46,941 nucleotides of DNA, taken from NCBI GenBank assembly GCA_023457355.1, contig JAEWLW010000091.1, forward strand, positions 1 to 46,941. Reading direction: 5' to 3'. A model generated the notes under the pieces. That model was given only the letters and a program-made list of their open reading frames with translations. It searched no databases and was not told the origin of the DNA. A program made the position numbers and the translations under genes. Below, one piece after another: positions 16,129 to 23,482 of this stretch. The stretch is from Bacillota bacterium. GTDB lineage: Bacteria > Bacillota > Clostridia > Oscillospirales > Ruminococcaceae. The first letter of the stretch is position 1. Each line of letters begins with the position of its first letter.

Positions 16129-16136
16129 TGGTCCGT

Positions 16137-16176
16137 AAAAGGCCGGGGCTGAACACACTTTCAGCCCCGGCCTTTT
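16137..16176 (+). terminator. Rho-independent terminator
   Basis: AAAAGGCCGGGGCTGA and TCAGCCCCGGCCTTTT form a 16-bp perfect stem with an 8-nt loop, followed by CGTTT. It ends the 14559-16128 gene group. Confidence 0.9.
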
Positions 16177-16464
16177 CGTTTATGATACCCCCGCTCATTT
16201 GGCCCCCGCAGCCTGTTGACGTTTCTGGAGGCGGCAATGCCACCGCAATTCTACGTTTTTTGGACGTCCGCACCACGGATTGCAGCCGCGTGGGACAGGG
16301 CCTCGTCTCTCACCGCAGCGCCGGTTTATTAAAGGACGCCTCGCAGATTATTTTTGCGTCGCCTGTTTTAAATTTTCTTCTAAATCGTTTGACAATTCCG
16401 GTGTACGCCAGGGCGCACGGCCCCATTGATCATAAAATTGTACGTTTTTTAGATGCCGCGTTGC
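16177..16464. other. Gap without recognised gene
   Basis: About 290 bp between the terminator and the gltS promoter region. A frame of about 110 codons crosses it, but its composition is not protein-like and it runs through the terminator. A TTGACA occurs at 16389-16394 without a matching -10 box. Confidence 0.4.
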
Positions 16465-16470
16465 TATAAT
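16465..16470 (+). promoter_or_regulatory. Candidate -10 box for gltS
   Basis: A perfect TATAAT lies 111 bp before the gltS start codon, but no good -35 box is placed 16-18 bp upstream. The leader between it and the ATG contains an ACGCCTTC/GAAGGGCGT-type inverted repeat. Confidence 0.4.
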
Positions 16471-16580
16471 GGCGTAAAGCGTTTACATACGCCTTCCGGC
16501 GAAGGGAGTGAAGGGCGTCCGGTCGGTATTTAAAGGAACGCATGGTGTAAAACACAATTGTTATTTAGGAGGTAACGAAA

Positions 16581-17822
16581 ATGACTTTTGAAATGGTCGA
16601 CAATGTTCTTAACATCAGTGCAGATGCCGTCATGACGGTTGCCATGGCCGCTGTTTTGCTGTTGATTGGCTACGCAGTCAAGGGCAAGGTTAAATTCCTG
16701 AATAAGTATTGCATCCCCGCACCGGTGGTCGGCGGCTTCCTGTTTATGTTTGTCACCTATCTCGGCCACATCTCCAACAGCTTCGCCTTTACCTTTAACA
16801 CCACCTTTCAATCGCCGTTCATGCTCGCATTTTTTACGACGGTCGGTCTGGGCGCCAGCTTTTCACTGTTTAAAAAGGGCGGCATACTGCTGGTTATTTA
16901 CTGGCTGGTCGCCGGTGTTGTTTCCATCTTCCAAAACGTCATCGGCGTTGCGGTCGGCACCGCTGTGGGCCTGGACGCCCCCTATGCGCTGCTTTCGAGC
17001 GCTATTTCGATGATCGGCGGCCACGGCGCGGCAGCGGCCTACGGCACCACCTTCAGCGAGATGGGCTATGAACCCGCTGTGCTGGTCGGCACTGCGGCGG
17101 CAACCTTTGGCCTTATCAGCGGCGTGCTGGTCGGCGGCCCGCTTGGGCGCCGCCTGATTGTCAAGTACAACCTCAGGCCCGACGAAAACGAAAACTTTGA
17201 TACCGACGTCGCCACCATCAACGCAGGCACGGCCGAAAAGCTCAGCGGGCTGGATATTATGAAAAACGTCACCGCCATTCTGGTCTGCATGGCGCTTGGC
17301 ACCATCGTTTCGGGCTGGATCGGCGAACTGATCAATATGTCCTTCCCCACCTATGTCGGCGCGATGTTTGTCGCCGTCATTCTGCGCAACGCCAACGAAT
17401 CGGCACACTTCTACCGTTTTAATTTCAGGCTGGTGGAGGGTATCGGCGACGTCATGCTCGCTTTGTACCTTTCCATGGCGCTCATGACCCTCAAGCTGTG
17501 GGAGCTCGCAGGCCTTATCGGCGGCGTGCTGATCGTCCTTATCTGCCAGGTGGCCTTTATGATTCTTGTTGCCTACTTTGTGGTGTTCCGCATATTGGGC
17601 AAAAACTACGACGCGGCGGTTATGTGCGCGGGCCTGTGCGGCCACGGTTTGGGCGCAACGCCTTCGGCCATTGTGAATATGACGGCGGTCAACGAGCAGT
17701 ATGGCATGTCGCGCCGCGCGATGATGATTGTTCCGATTGTCGGTGCGTTTTTGGTGGATATTATCTATCAGCCCCAGACCATCTGGTTTATTAAAACTTT
17801 TGTCAAGAGCTTTGTCGGCTAA
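16581..17822 (+). CDS. gltS: Sodium/glutamate symporter (GltS family)
   Basis: This 413-residue membrane protein has about ten to twelve transmembrane segments in two repeats. Each repeat carries the glycine-rich reentrant motif of the GltS family: IGGHGAAAAYG in the first half and CGHGLGATPSAIVNM in the second. GltS takes up glutamate with Na+. The ATG has a strong AGGAGG seven to eight bases before it. It is followed at 48 bp by ftcD, whose product releases glutamate, so here it could import glutamate or move glutamate made from formiminoglutamate. Direction and exact substrate are inferred. Confidence 0.9.
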   Translation: MTFEMVDNVLNISADAVMTVAMAAVLLLIGYAVKGKVKFLNKYCIPAPVVGGFLFMFVTYLGHISNSFAFTFNTTFQSPFMLAFFTTVGLGASFSLFKKGGILLVIYWLVAGVVSIFQNVIGVAVGTAVGLDAPYALLSSAISMIGGHGAAAAYGTTFSEMGYEPAVLVGTAAATFGLISGVLVGGPLGRRLIVKYNLRPDENENFDTDVATINAGTAEKLSGLDIMKNVTAILVCMALGTIVSGWIGELINMSFPTYVGAMFVAVILRNANESAHFYRFNFRLVEGIGDVMLALYLSMALMTLKLWELAGLIGGVLIVLICQVAFMILVAYFVVFRILGKNYDAAVMCAGLCGHGLGATPSAIVNMTAVNEQYGMSRRAMMIVPIVGAFLVDIIYQPQTIWFIKTFVKSFVG

Positions 17823-17870
17823 AGCTGCGCCGATAGATTGATTGCATGACATACAGGAGGATTTTAGAAC

Positions 17871-18770
17871 ATGGCAAAACTAGTTGAATGCATTCCCAAT
17901 TTCAGCGAAGGGCGCGACCAGGCCGTTATAGACGGCTTAGCCGCGGTCGCCAAAAGTGTTCCTGGCTGCACCCTGCTGGACGTTCAGTCCGACGCAAACC
18001 ACAACCGTTGTGTTTTTACGCTGGTCGGCTCTCCCGAGGGCATTGAAGAAGCCGCGTTTCTGCTTTGTAAAAAAGCTGCCGAAACTATCGACATGACCAG
18101 GCACCAAGGCGCACACCCCCGCATGGGCGCCACCGATGTCATCCCCTTTGTGCCCACGATGGACATGACGGTGGCCGAGTGTGTGGCCATCTCCAAGCGT
18201 GTGGCGCAGCGCATCTGGGAAACGCTTAAAATTCCGAGCTTTTTATATGAAGATTCCGCCACATCGCCCGACCGCGTCAACCTTGCCAGTGTGCGAAAAG
18301 GCCAGCTTGAAGGCATGCCCGAAAAGCTGTTGCAACCCGAATGGGCCCCCGACTACGGCGAACGCAAAATTCACCCCACCGCCGGTATCACGGCCATCGG
18401 CGCCAGAATGCCGCTTGTCGCCTTCAACGTCAACCTGGGTACCGCCAATCTCGAAATCGCCAAACAGATTGCCAAGACCATTCGTGGCTCCTCCGGCGGC
18501 TTTAAATACTGCAAAGCCATCGGCGTCATGCTTGAAGAGCGCAACGTCGCGCAGGTTTCGATGAACATGGTCAACTATGAGAGCACGCCGCTCTACCGTG
18601 TTTTTGAGGTTATTCGCGCCGAGGCTCAGCGCTGGGGCGTGCCGATTATCGGCAGCGAAATCGTCGGCCTCACCCCCGCCAAGGCACTGGTGGACTGCGC
18701 CGAATATTACCTTAAAATTGAGAACTTTGATTACAAAAAGCAGGTTATGGAAAACCACCTCATCGGCTGA
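17871..18770 (+). CDS. ftcD: Glutamate formimidoyltransferase
   Basis: This 299-residue enzyme transfers the formimino group of N-formimino-L-glutamate to tetrahydrofolate, giving glutamate and 5-formimino-THF. The N-terminus VECIPNFSEGRD is the family signature. The catalytic histidine is H82 in GAHPRMGATDVIPF. The length matches the formiminotransferase N- and C-subdomains without a fused cyclodeaminase, which is encoded by the next gene 26 bp on. A second, divergent homologue lies at 22436-23332. ACAGGAGG precedes the ATG. Confidence 0.95.
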   Translation: MAKLVECIPNFSEGRDQAVIDGLAAVAKSVPGCTLLDVQSDANHNRCVFTLVGSPEGIEEAAFLLCKKAAETIDMTRHQGAHPRMGATDVIPFVPTMDMTVAECVAISKRVAQRIWETLKIPSFLYEDSATSPDRVNLASVRKGQLEGMPEKLLQPEWAPDYGERKIHPTAGITAIGARMPLVAFNVNLGTANLEIAKQIAKTIRGSSGGFKYCKAIGVMLEERNVAQVSMNMVNYESTPLYRVFEVIRAEAQRWGVPIIGSEIVGLTPAKALVDCAEYYLKIENFDYKKQVMENHLIG

Positions 18771-18796
18771 TGCAAGCTGGAAAAGGAGTATCGAAA

Positions 18797-19424
18797 ATGA
18801 AACTTGTCGACCGTACCGTAACCGGCTTCATAGACCTGATGGCCTCTTCTGAGCCCGCCCCCGGCGGCGGCTCCGCAGCCGCCCTGCAGGGTGCGCTGGG
18901 CGTGGCGCTCACCGCGATGGTCTGTGCGTTGACCGTAGGAAAAAAGAAGTATGCGGATTGGCAGGGGCTGGCCGCCTCGGTGCAGCAGGATGCGGCTGCG
19001 CTGAAGGATCATTATCTGGATGTCATCGACCGGGATACCGAGGCCTTTAACGGTGTCAGCGCCGTATTCGCCATGCCCAAAGACACCGAAGAACAAAAAG
19101 CCGCGCGTGCCCAGGCGATGCAGGCGGCGCTGAAGGCCTGCACCCACCCCCCCCTTTGAAATGATGCAGCTGGCGTATGAAGCGCTGCGGCTCACCGAAA
19201 GTATTGTGGGGCGTTCCAACCCCAGCGCCGCCAGCGACCTGGGCTGCGCCGCCCTGAGCCTGAAGGCTGCCATGCAGGGCGCGTGGCTCAATGTTCTGAT
19301 CAATATCGGCGGCATCACCGACGAAGCGTTTGCCAGCCGCTACCGGCGGGAGGGTGAAGCGCTGCTGGCACAAGCCCTGCCGCTGGCGGACGGCATCTAC
19401 CAGTCGGTTTTGTGCGCACTTTAA
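18797..19424 (+). pseudogene. fchA: Formimidoyl-THF cyclodeaminase, frameshifted at a C8 tract
   Basis: The first frame (from ATG 18797, with AAAAGGAG upstream) reads LVDRTVTGFIDLMASSEPAP and GGGSAAALQGALG, the start of the cyclodeaminase family, and stops at 19157-19159. The second frame carries the rest (QLAYEALRLTESIVGRSNP, INIGGITDEAF) to 19424. Removing one C from the eight-C run at 19147-19154 joins them as ACTHPPFEMMQLAYEALR, the expected family sequence. The intact enzyme turns 5-formimino-THF into methenyl-THF and ammonia, completing the reaction begun by FtcD. The shift may be a real mutation, slippage-based phase variation, or a sequencing error. Confidence 0.88.
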
Positions 19425-19457
19425 GGCCGTTTTCTTTGGAGAAAGAAGGATGCGATA

Positions 19458-20054
19458 ATGGATGTGGCCCTTTCTCTTATAACCCCTTCGGCGTTCACCG
19501 TCAGCCAATGGAGCGGCGGGACGACGACCCAAATCGCCATATTCCCACCAAACGCGCAATATGCCAATCGTAATTTTCTCTGGCGAATCAGTTCCGCCAC
19601 CATCAACCTGCCGGAGTCGGACTTTACGCCCCTGCCGGATTATGAACGCTATCTCTCACTGCTGGAAGGATGTATTTTTCTCACCCACGACGGTGGCAGT
19701 TCCATGATGTTGACCCCCGGGGAAATCCACCGCTTTGACGGCGGTGCGGCTACCAAGTCGCGGGGCATCTGCGTCGATTTCAACCTGATGTTGCGCAAAG
19801 GCGCATGCGACGGTTCGCTTTCCTGCCTGAAAATACCCCAAGCCGGGGAATTCCCGCTGACCGACCCCGCGCAATCCTCCCAGCCACAGACAGCGGTGCT
19901 TTATTGCGTGCGTGGCAGCGGCGTTGTGCACGCCGGCACGCAGGCCGCTGCCTGTAACTGTAACGAAGCGGTGCAGATTCGGTCGTTTGATTCCAACGTC
20001 ACCCTTTGCTGTAGCGGTCCGGCCATCTTTATGGCAGCATTTATGCGCTGCTAG
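19458..20054 (+). CDS. hutD: HutD/Ves family protein
   Basis: This 198-residue cupin-fold protein carries HutD hallmarks: WSGGTTTQIAIFPP (18-31), FLWRISSATIN, LPDYERYLSLLEG and TPGEIHRFDGG. HutD proteins occur with histidine-utilisation genes and are thought to limit or sense urocanate/formiminoglutamate flux, though their activity is not firmly established. It follows fchA by 33 bp. Its presence supports histidine as the source of the formimino group, although hutH, hutU and hutI are not in the window. Confidence 0.88.
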   Translation: MDVALSLITPSAFTVSQWSGGTTTQIAIFPPNAQYANRNFLWRISSATINLPESDFTPLPDYERYLSLLEGCIFLTHDGGSSMMLTPGEIHRFDGGAATKSRGICVDFNLMLRKGACDGSLSCLKIPQAGEFPLTDPAQSSQPQTAVLYCVRGSGVVHAGTQAAACNCNEAVQIRSFDSNVTLCCSGPAIFMAAFMRC

Positions 20055-20236
20055 ATAACCGCCGGCTAATTCAGGGCGGGTTTACGAGAAAATTTTATGC
20101 CAGACAAAGCGCAAAGCGGTTACCGAACTGCTCACCTGTGGTGCAGTCTCCCCCCACCGTCGCCATAAAGGCAGCAGTTTCTCAAAGGGAGACAGCGTCG
20201 CCTGCCCCTTCCAGCCACAGGTTATTGACATCACCT

Positions 20237-20386
20237 TATAGTTAAACCAATAGGAGCGCGCGACGGAATTGATGGGGTTATTTTGTGTCTGGCAAGGCAG
20301 AGAGCCCCGGCCCACCAAGGGCGGCAACGCAGCCAGGCGCAAAACAGGCTGCCAAGACGGTTCGGATTTCAATTGGTTTGACTATA
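20237..20386 (+). repeat. Dispersed structured repeat, copy 2
   Basis: This 150-bp element in the hutD-fhs gap has ends TATAGTTAAACCAAT and ATTGGTTTGACTATA, which pair with one G-U. Compared with copy 1 the end stem has changed on both sides at the same place (AACAACTC to AACCAAT with the matching change opposite). TATTTTGTG and GCGCAAAACA also pair internally. The sequence in between has diverged more than in copies 1 and 4. Confidence 0.65.
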
Positions 20387-20418
20387 TATCCCCTGGGTGA
20401 AATTGCTGCCAGCCGCGC

Positions 20419-20453
20419 ATGCCCGTGGGCAGAGCTGCTCTGCCCACGGGCAT
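20419..20453 (+). promoter_or_regulatory. Strong hairpin in the fhs leader
   Basis: A perfect 16-bp inverted repeat (ATGCCCGTGGGCAGAG with its complement, 3-nt spacer) lies 46 bp before the fhs start codon. No T-run follows, so it may be a leader structure or stability element and not a terminator. Confidence 0.5.
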
Positions 20454-20499
20454 TGATTCGCCTACGGCACCGATGCAACAAACATAGAGGAGGCAAATC

Positions 20500-22167
20500 A
20501 TGTTTAAATCCGATATTGAAATTGCCCAGCAGGCCGCACTGCTGCCCATTGCTGACATCGCGGCCCGGCTTGGTGTGGCCGATCATATGCTGGAGCCCTA
20601 CGGCCGCGCCAAGGCCAAGCTGGATATCCATTCGCTGAAAGATAAACCGATTAAAGGAAAATTGATTTTGGTTACCGCCATCAACCCCACCCCCGCAGGC
20701 GAGGGGAAAACAACCACCAGCGTGGGGCTTGCCGATGCGCTTGACCAGCTTGGCAAAAAGGTGGTGCTCTGCCTGCGCGAGCCCTCCTTAGGCCCGGTTT
20801 TCGGCGTCAAGGGCGGCGCCGCAGGCGGCGGCTATGCGCAGGTGGTGCCGATGGAGGATATCAACCTGCATTTCACCGGCGATTTTCACGCGGTCGGCGC
20901 CGCCAATAATCTGCTGGCCGCCCTGCTGGATAACCATATTCAACAGGGAAACACATTAAATATCGACACGCGTAAAATCGTCTGGAAACGCGCGGTGGAT
21001 ATGAACGACCGCCAGCTGCGCAGCATTGTATGCGGCCTTGGCGGTAAGGCCAACGGTGTCCCGCGCGAAGACGGCTTTGATATCACCGTCGCCTCGGAGG
21101 TTATGGCCGTGCTCTGCCTGGCTACCGATCTCGCCGATCTGAAAGCGCGGCTGGCACGCATGGTGGTGGCTTATACCCGCGACGACACGCCTGTCACAGC
21201 CCACGACCTGCACGCCGAAGGCGCCATGACGGCGCTGCTCAAAGACGCCATCAAGCCCAATCTTGTGCAGACGCTGGAACATACCCCGGCGTTGATTCAC
21301 GGCGGGCCGTTTGCGAACATTGCCCACGGCTGCAACACCATCTCGGCCACCGAAACCGGCCTGAAGCTGGGCGACTATGTCGTCACTGAAGCGGGCTTCG
21401 GCGCGGACCTGGGCGCCGAAAAATTTCTGGACATCAAATGCCGTGCCGGCGGCTTTGCACCCGCAGCCGTAGTGATTGTCGCAACGGTGCGCGCCCTAAA
21501 ACACCATGGCGGCGTTGCCAGGGCCGAGCTGAACAGCGAGAATCTCGCCGCGCTTGAAAAGGGGCTGCCCAACCTTTTGCAACATGTCGATAACATCCGC
21601 TCAGTGTTTGGGCTGCCCTGTGTCGTGGCAATCAACGCTTTCCCCGCCGACACGGCGGCTGAACTTGCGCTTGTGGCGCAGCGCTGCAAGGCGCTTGGGG
21701 TCAATGTGGCGCTCTCAGAGGTTTGGGCAAAAGGCGGCGCGGGCGGTCTGGCGCTGGCCGAAGAGGTGTTGCGCCTCTGCGAACAGCCCGCCCATTTTGA
21801 ATACTGCTATGATCTCAACGCCGGCATCGAAGAAAAGCTTCATACCATCGCCACCCGCATCTACCGCGCAGACGGCGTTGACCTGACCGCAAACGCCAAA
21901 AAGCAGGCCGCGCAACTGGCAGCGCTGGGCTATGACAAATTGCCCATCTGCATGGCCAAAACCCAGTATTCTTTCTCGGACGACGCTGCGCTGCTGGGCG
22001 CGCCGTGCAATTTTCGCATTGTGGTTCGCAATCTGAAGGTCTCGGCCGGGGCAGGCTTTTTGGTCGCGCTCACCGGTGATATCATGACCATGCCGGGCCT
22101 GCCTAAGATACCTTCCGCTGAAAAAATCGACGTGGACGGCAACGGCCAAATCTCCGGCCTGTTTTAA
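20500..22167 (+). CDS. fhs: Formate-tetrahydrofolate ligase
   Basis: This 555-residue enzyme joins formate to THF with ATP to give 10-formyl-THF, or runs in reverse to make ATP. The P-loop is TPAGEGKTT (64-72). The family segments EPSLGPVFGVKGGAAGGGYA and the FTGDFHAV motif are intact, and the C-terminus ends IDVDGNGQISGLF as expected. The length is normal. AGGAGG lies before the ATG. In the formiminoglutamate pathway Fhs is the ATP-yielding step after methenyl-THF is hydrated. It also connects to formate from PFL. Confidence 0.97.
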   Translation: MFKSDIEIAQQAALLPIADIAARLGVADHMLEPYGRAKAKLDIHSLKDKPIKGKLILVTAINPTPAGEGKTTTSVGLADALDQLGKKVVLCLREPSLGPVFGVKGGAAGGGYAQVVPMEDINLHFTGDFHAVGAANNLLAALLDNHIQQGNTLNIDTRKIVWKRAVDMNDRQLRSIVCGLGGKANGVPREDGFDITVASEVMAVLCLATDLADLKARLARMVVAYTRDDTPVTAHDLHAEGAMTALLKDAIKPNLVQTLEHTPALIHGGPFANIAHGCNTISATETGLKLGDYVVTEAGFGADLGAEKFLDIKCRAGGFAPAAVVIVATVRALKHHGGVARAELNSENLAALEKGLPNLLQHVDNIRSVFGLPCVVAINAFPADTAAELALVAQRCKALGVNVALSEVWAKGGAGGLALAEEVLRLCEQPAHFEYCYDLNAGIEEKLHTIATRIYRADGVDLTANAKKQAAQLAALGYDKLPICMAKTQYSFSDDAALLGAPCNFRIVVRNLKVSAGAGFLVALTGDIMTMPGLPKIPSAEKIDVDGNGQISGLF

Positions 22168-22220
22168 ACGCCACCTCCTTCCCCCCGCGGGCCTGTGCCA
22201 CAAAGTTGCACGGGCTCGCT

Positions 22221-22361
22221 TATACGAATAGCAGAATAGATTGGCCGGGGTTTTTAGTCTGAAAAGAGAATGCAGGTGGGCTGCGCCCGCCAAGGGCGAC
22301 AACGCAACGAGGTGAAAACAGGCCGCAAAGACTGTGCCTATTCCTAAATTGTTTGGCTACC
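22221..22361 (+). repeat. Dispersed structured repeat, copy 3 (degenerate)
   Basis: The core GGTGGGCTGCGCCCGCC, then AAGGGCGACAACGCAACGAG and GGCCGCAAAGACTGTGCC, aligns with copies 1 and 4. The right end TTTGGCTACC and the left end TATACGAATAG have decayed. The element sits between fhs and its terminator. The boundaries are approximate. Confidence 0.6.
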
Positions 22362-22374
22362 GTTGATTGACGCC

Positions 22375-22433
22375 AAAGGCCGCGACAGCCGCACGCATTT
22401 GCGCACGCCGCCGCGGCCTTTTTAAATTCTTCG
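22375..22433 (+). terminator. Rho-independent terminator after fhs
   Basis: AAAGGCCGCG (22375-22384) pairs with CGCGGCCTTT (22422-22431), enclosing a smaller GC-rich hairpin, and is followed by TT and an AT-rich stretch. It lies right at the end of the convergent second ftcD gene. Confidence 0.75.
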
Positions 22434-22435
22434 GG

Positions 22436-23332
22436 TCACAGATAGCTCTCCAAGAGCTGGTCCATTGAAAAATCCTCAATTTGAAGATAATATTCAGCGC
22501 AGTCAACAAGCGCCTTGGTTGGAATAATTCCCACTACTTCACTGCCGGTAATTTGTACACCGTAACGCCGCGCCTCCATCTTGACGGCCTCAAACACGCT
22601 GTAGATGGCACTTTTGGTGTAATCGGTCAAATTCATGGTCACCTGCGTGCGTTGCCGTTCGTCGACGGCGATACCCATCGCCTTGACAAAGTGATATCCG
22701 CCGCTGATGCTGCGCACCCGCCGGCTGATCTGCCGGGCGATATCGACATTGGGCGTATCCAGATTGATGTTAAAACAGATCAGCGGCATCCGCGCGCCGA
22801 TGATGGTGGCGCCGCCGGTGGGGTGCATGGTCTCGGGGCCAAAGTCCGGCTTCCACAACGGGTTTTTCATTTTTTCGGCAAGCCCCTCAAACTGGCCCTT
22901 GCGGATATCGACCACATCCCGGCGATGCGGCGCGGCCGCGGAAGCTTCATACAGGAAAAAGGGCTGTGAAAAGCGCTCGGAAGCCTCCCTGGCCACCGAT
23001 TTGGCCAGCTGGTCGGCCTCCTGAAGCGTACAGTTGCGCACCGGGATGAAGGGGATGACATCCACACAGCCAATTCTGGGGTGCGCCCCCTCGTGTTTGG
23101 TCATGTCGATCAGCGACTGTGCGGTGCCCACCGCCTCCACCATCGCATCCTTCAACGGTTCAGGTTGGCCGATCACGGTTACAACGCAGCGGTTCATGTC
23201 CGAATCCGTAGAATAATCCAGCAGCTTTATCCCCTGCTTTGCGCGGAAAGCGTCGACAATTTGCTCTATTTTCTTCAGATCCCGGCCCTCGCTGAAATTG
23301 GCAACCGACTCAAAAATTTGTTCCTTTTGCAC
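22436..23332 (-). CDS. Second glutamate formimidoyltransferase homologue
   Basis: This 298-residue protein is clearly homologous to the FtcD at 17871-18770. It carries ESVANFSEGRDLKKIE near the N-terminus, the catalytic histidine H84 in GAHPRIGCVDVIPF and MHPTGGATIIGARMPL. The frame is open to 23506, but the GTG at 23332 gives the family N-terminus and lies about 28 bp after a TTGCGC-17-TATAAT promoter. It is divergent from the BTAD regulator gene. Whether it acts on formiminoglutamate or on another formimino compound (for example formiminoglycine in purine breakdown) cannot be decided from sequence. Confidence 0.88.
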   Translation of the reverse strand: MQKEQIFESVANFSEGRDLKKIEQIVDAFRAKQGIKLLDYSTDSDMNRCVVTVIGQPEPLKDAMVEAVGTAQSLIDMTKHEGAHPRIGCVDVIPFIPVRNCTLQEADQLAKSVAREASERFSQPFFLYEASAAAPHRRDVVDIRKGQFEGLAEKMKNPLWKPDFGPETMHPTGGATIIGARMPLICFNINLDTPNVDIARQISRRVRSISGGYHFVKAMGIAVDERQRTQVTMNLTDYTKSAIYSVFEAVKMEARRYGVQITGSEVVGIIPTKALVDCAEYYLQIEDFSMDQLLESYL

Positions 23333-23366
23333 CCGCTCCGCCGCCCTTCTCTGTGCTGTCCTTTTT

Positions 23367-23395
23367 ATTATAGCGGCGCGGCGTATCCAGCGCAA
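23367..23395 (-). promoter_or_regulatory. Promoter of the second ftcD homologue
   Basis: On the minus strand TTGCGC (23390-23395) and TATAAT (23367-23372) are 17 bp apart. It is back-to-back with the regulator promoter, which uses the same TTGCGC -35 hexamer. Confidence 0.65.
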
Positions 23396-23423
23396 GAAAA
23401 TACACACATTGCCGCGCATGGGA

Positions 23424-23453
23424 TTGCGCCCGGGAGGGCACATCGCGTATACT
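23424..23453 (+). promoter_or_regulatory. Promoter of the BTAD regulator gene
   Basis: TTGCGC (23424-23429) and TATACT (23448-23453) have an 18-bp spacer, 30 bp before the ATG. Confidence 0.55.
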
Positions 23454-23482
23454 AAAGGCAAAGTGAGTTTGGAGGTGCCTTC

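Noticed and set aside
16128..16469. 113-codon plus-strand frame before gltS
   Set aside because: It starts at the DUF6485 stop, reads through a strong terminator and the TATAAT box, and its sequence is not protein-like.
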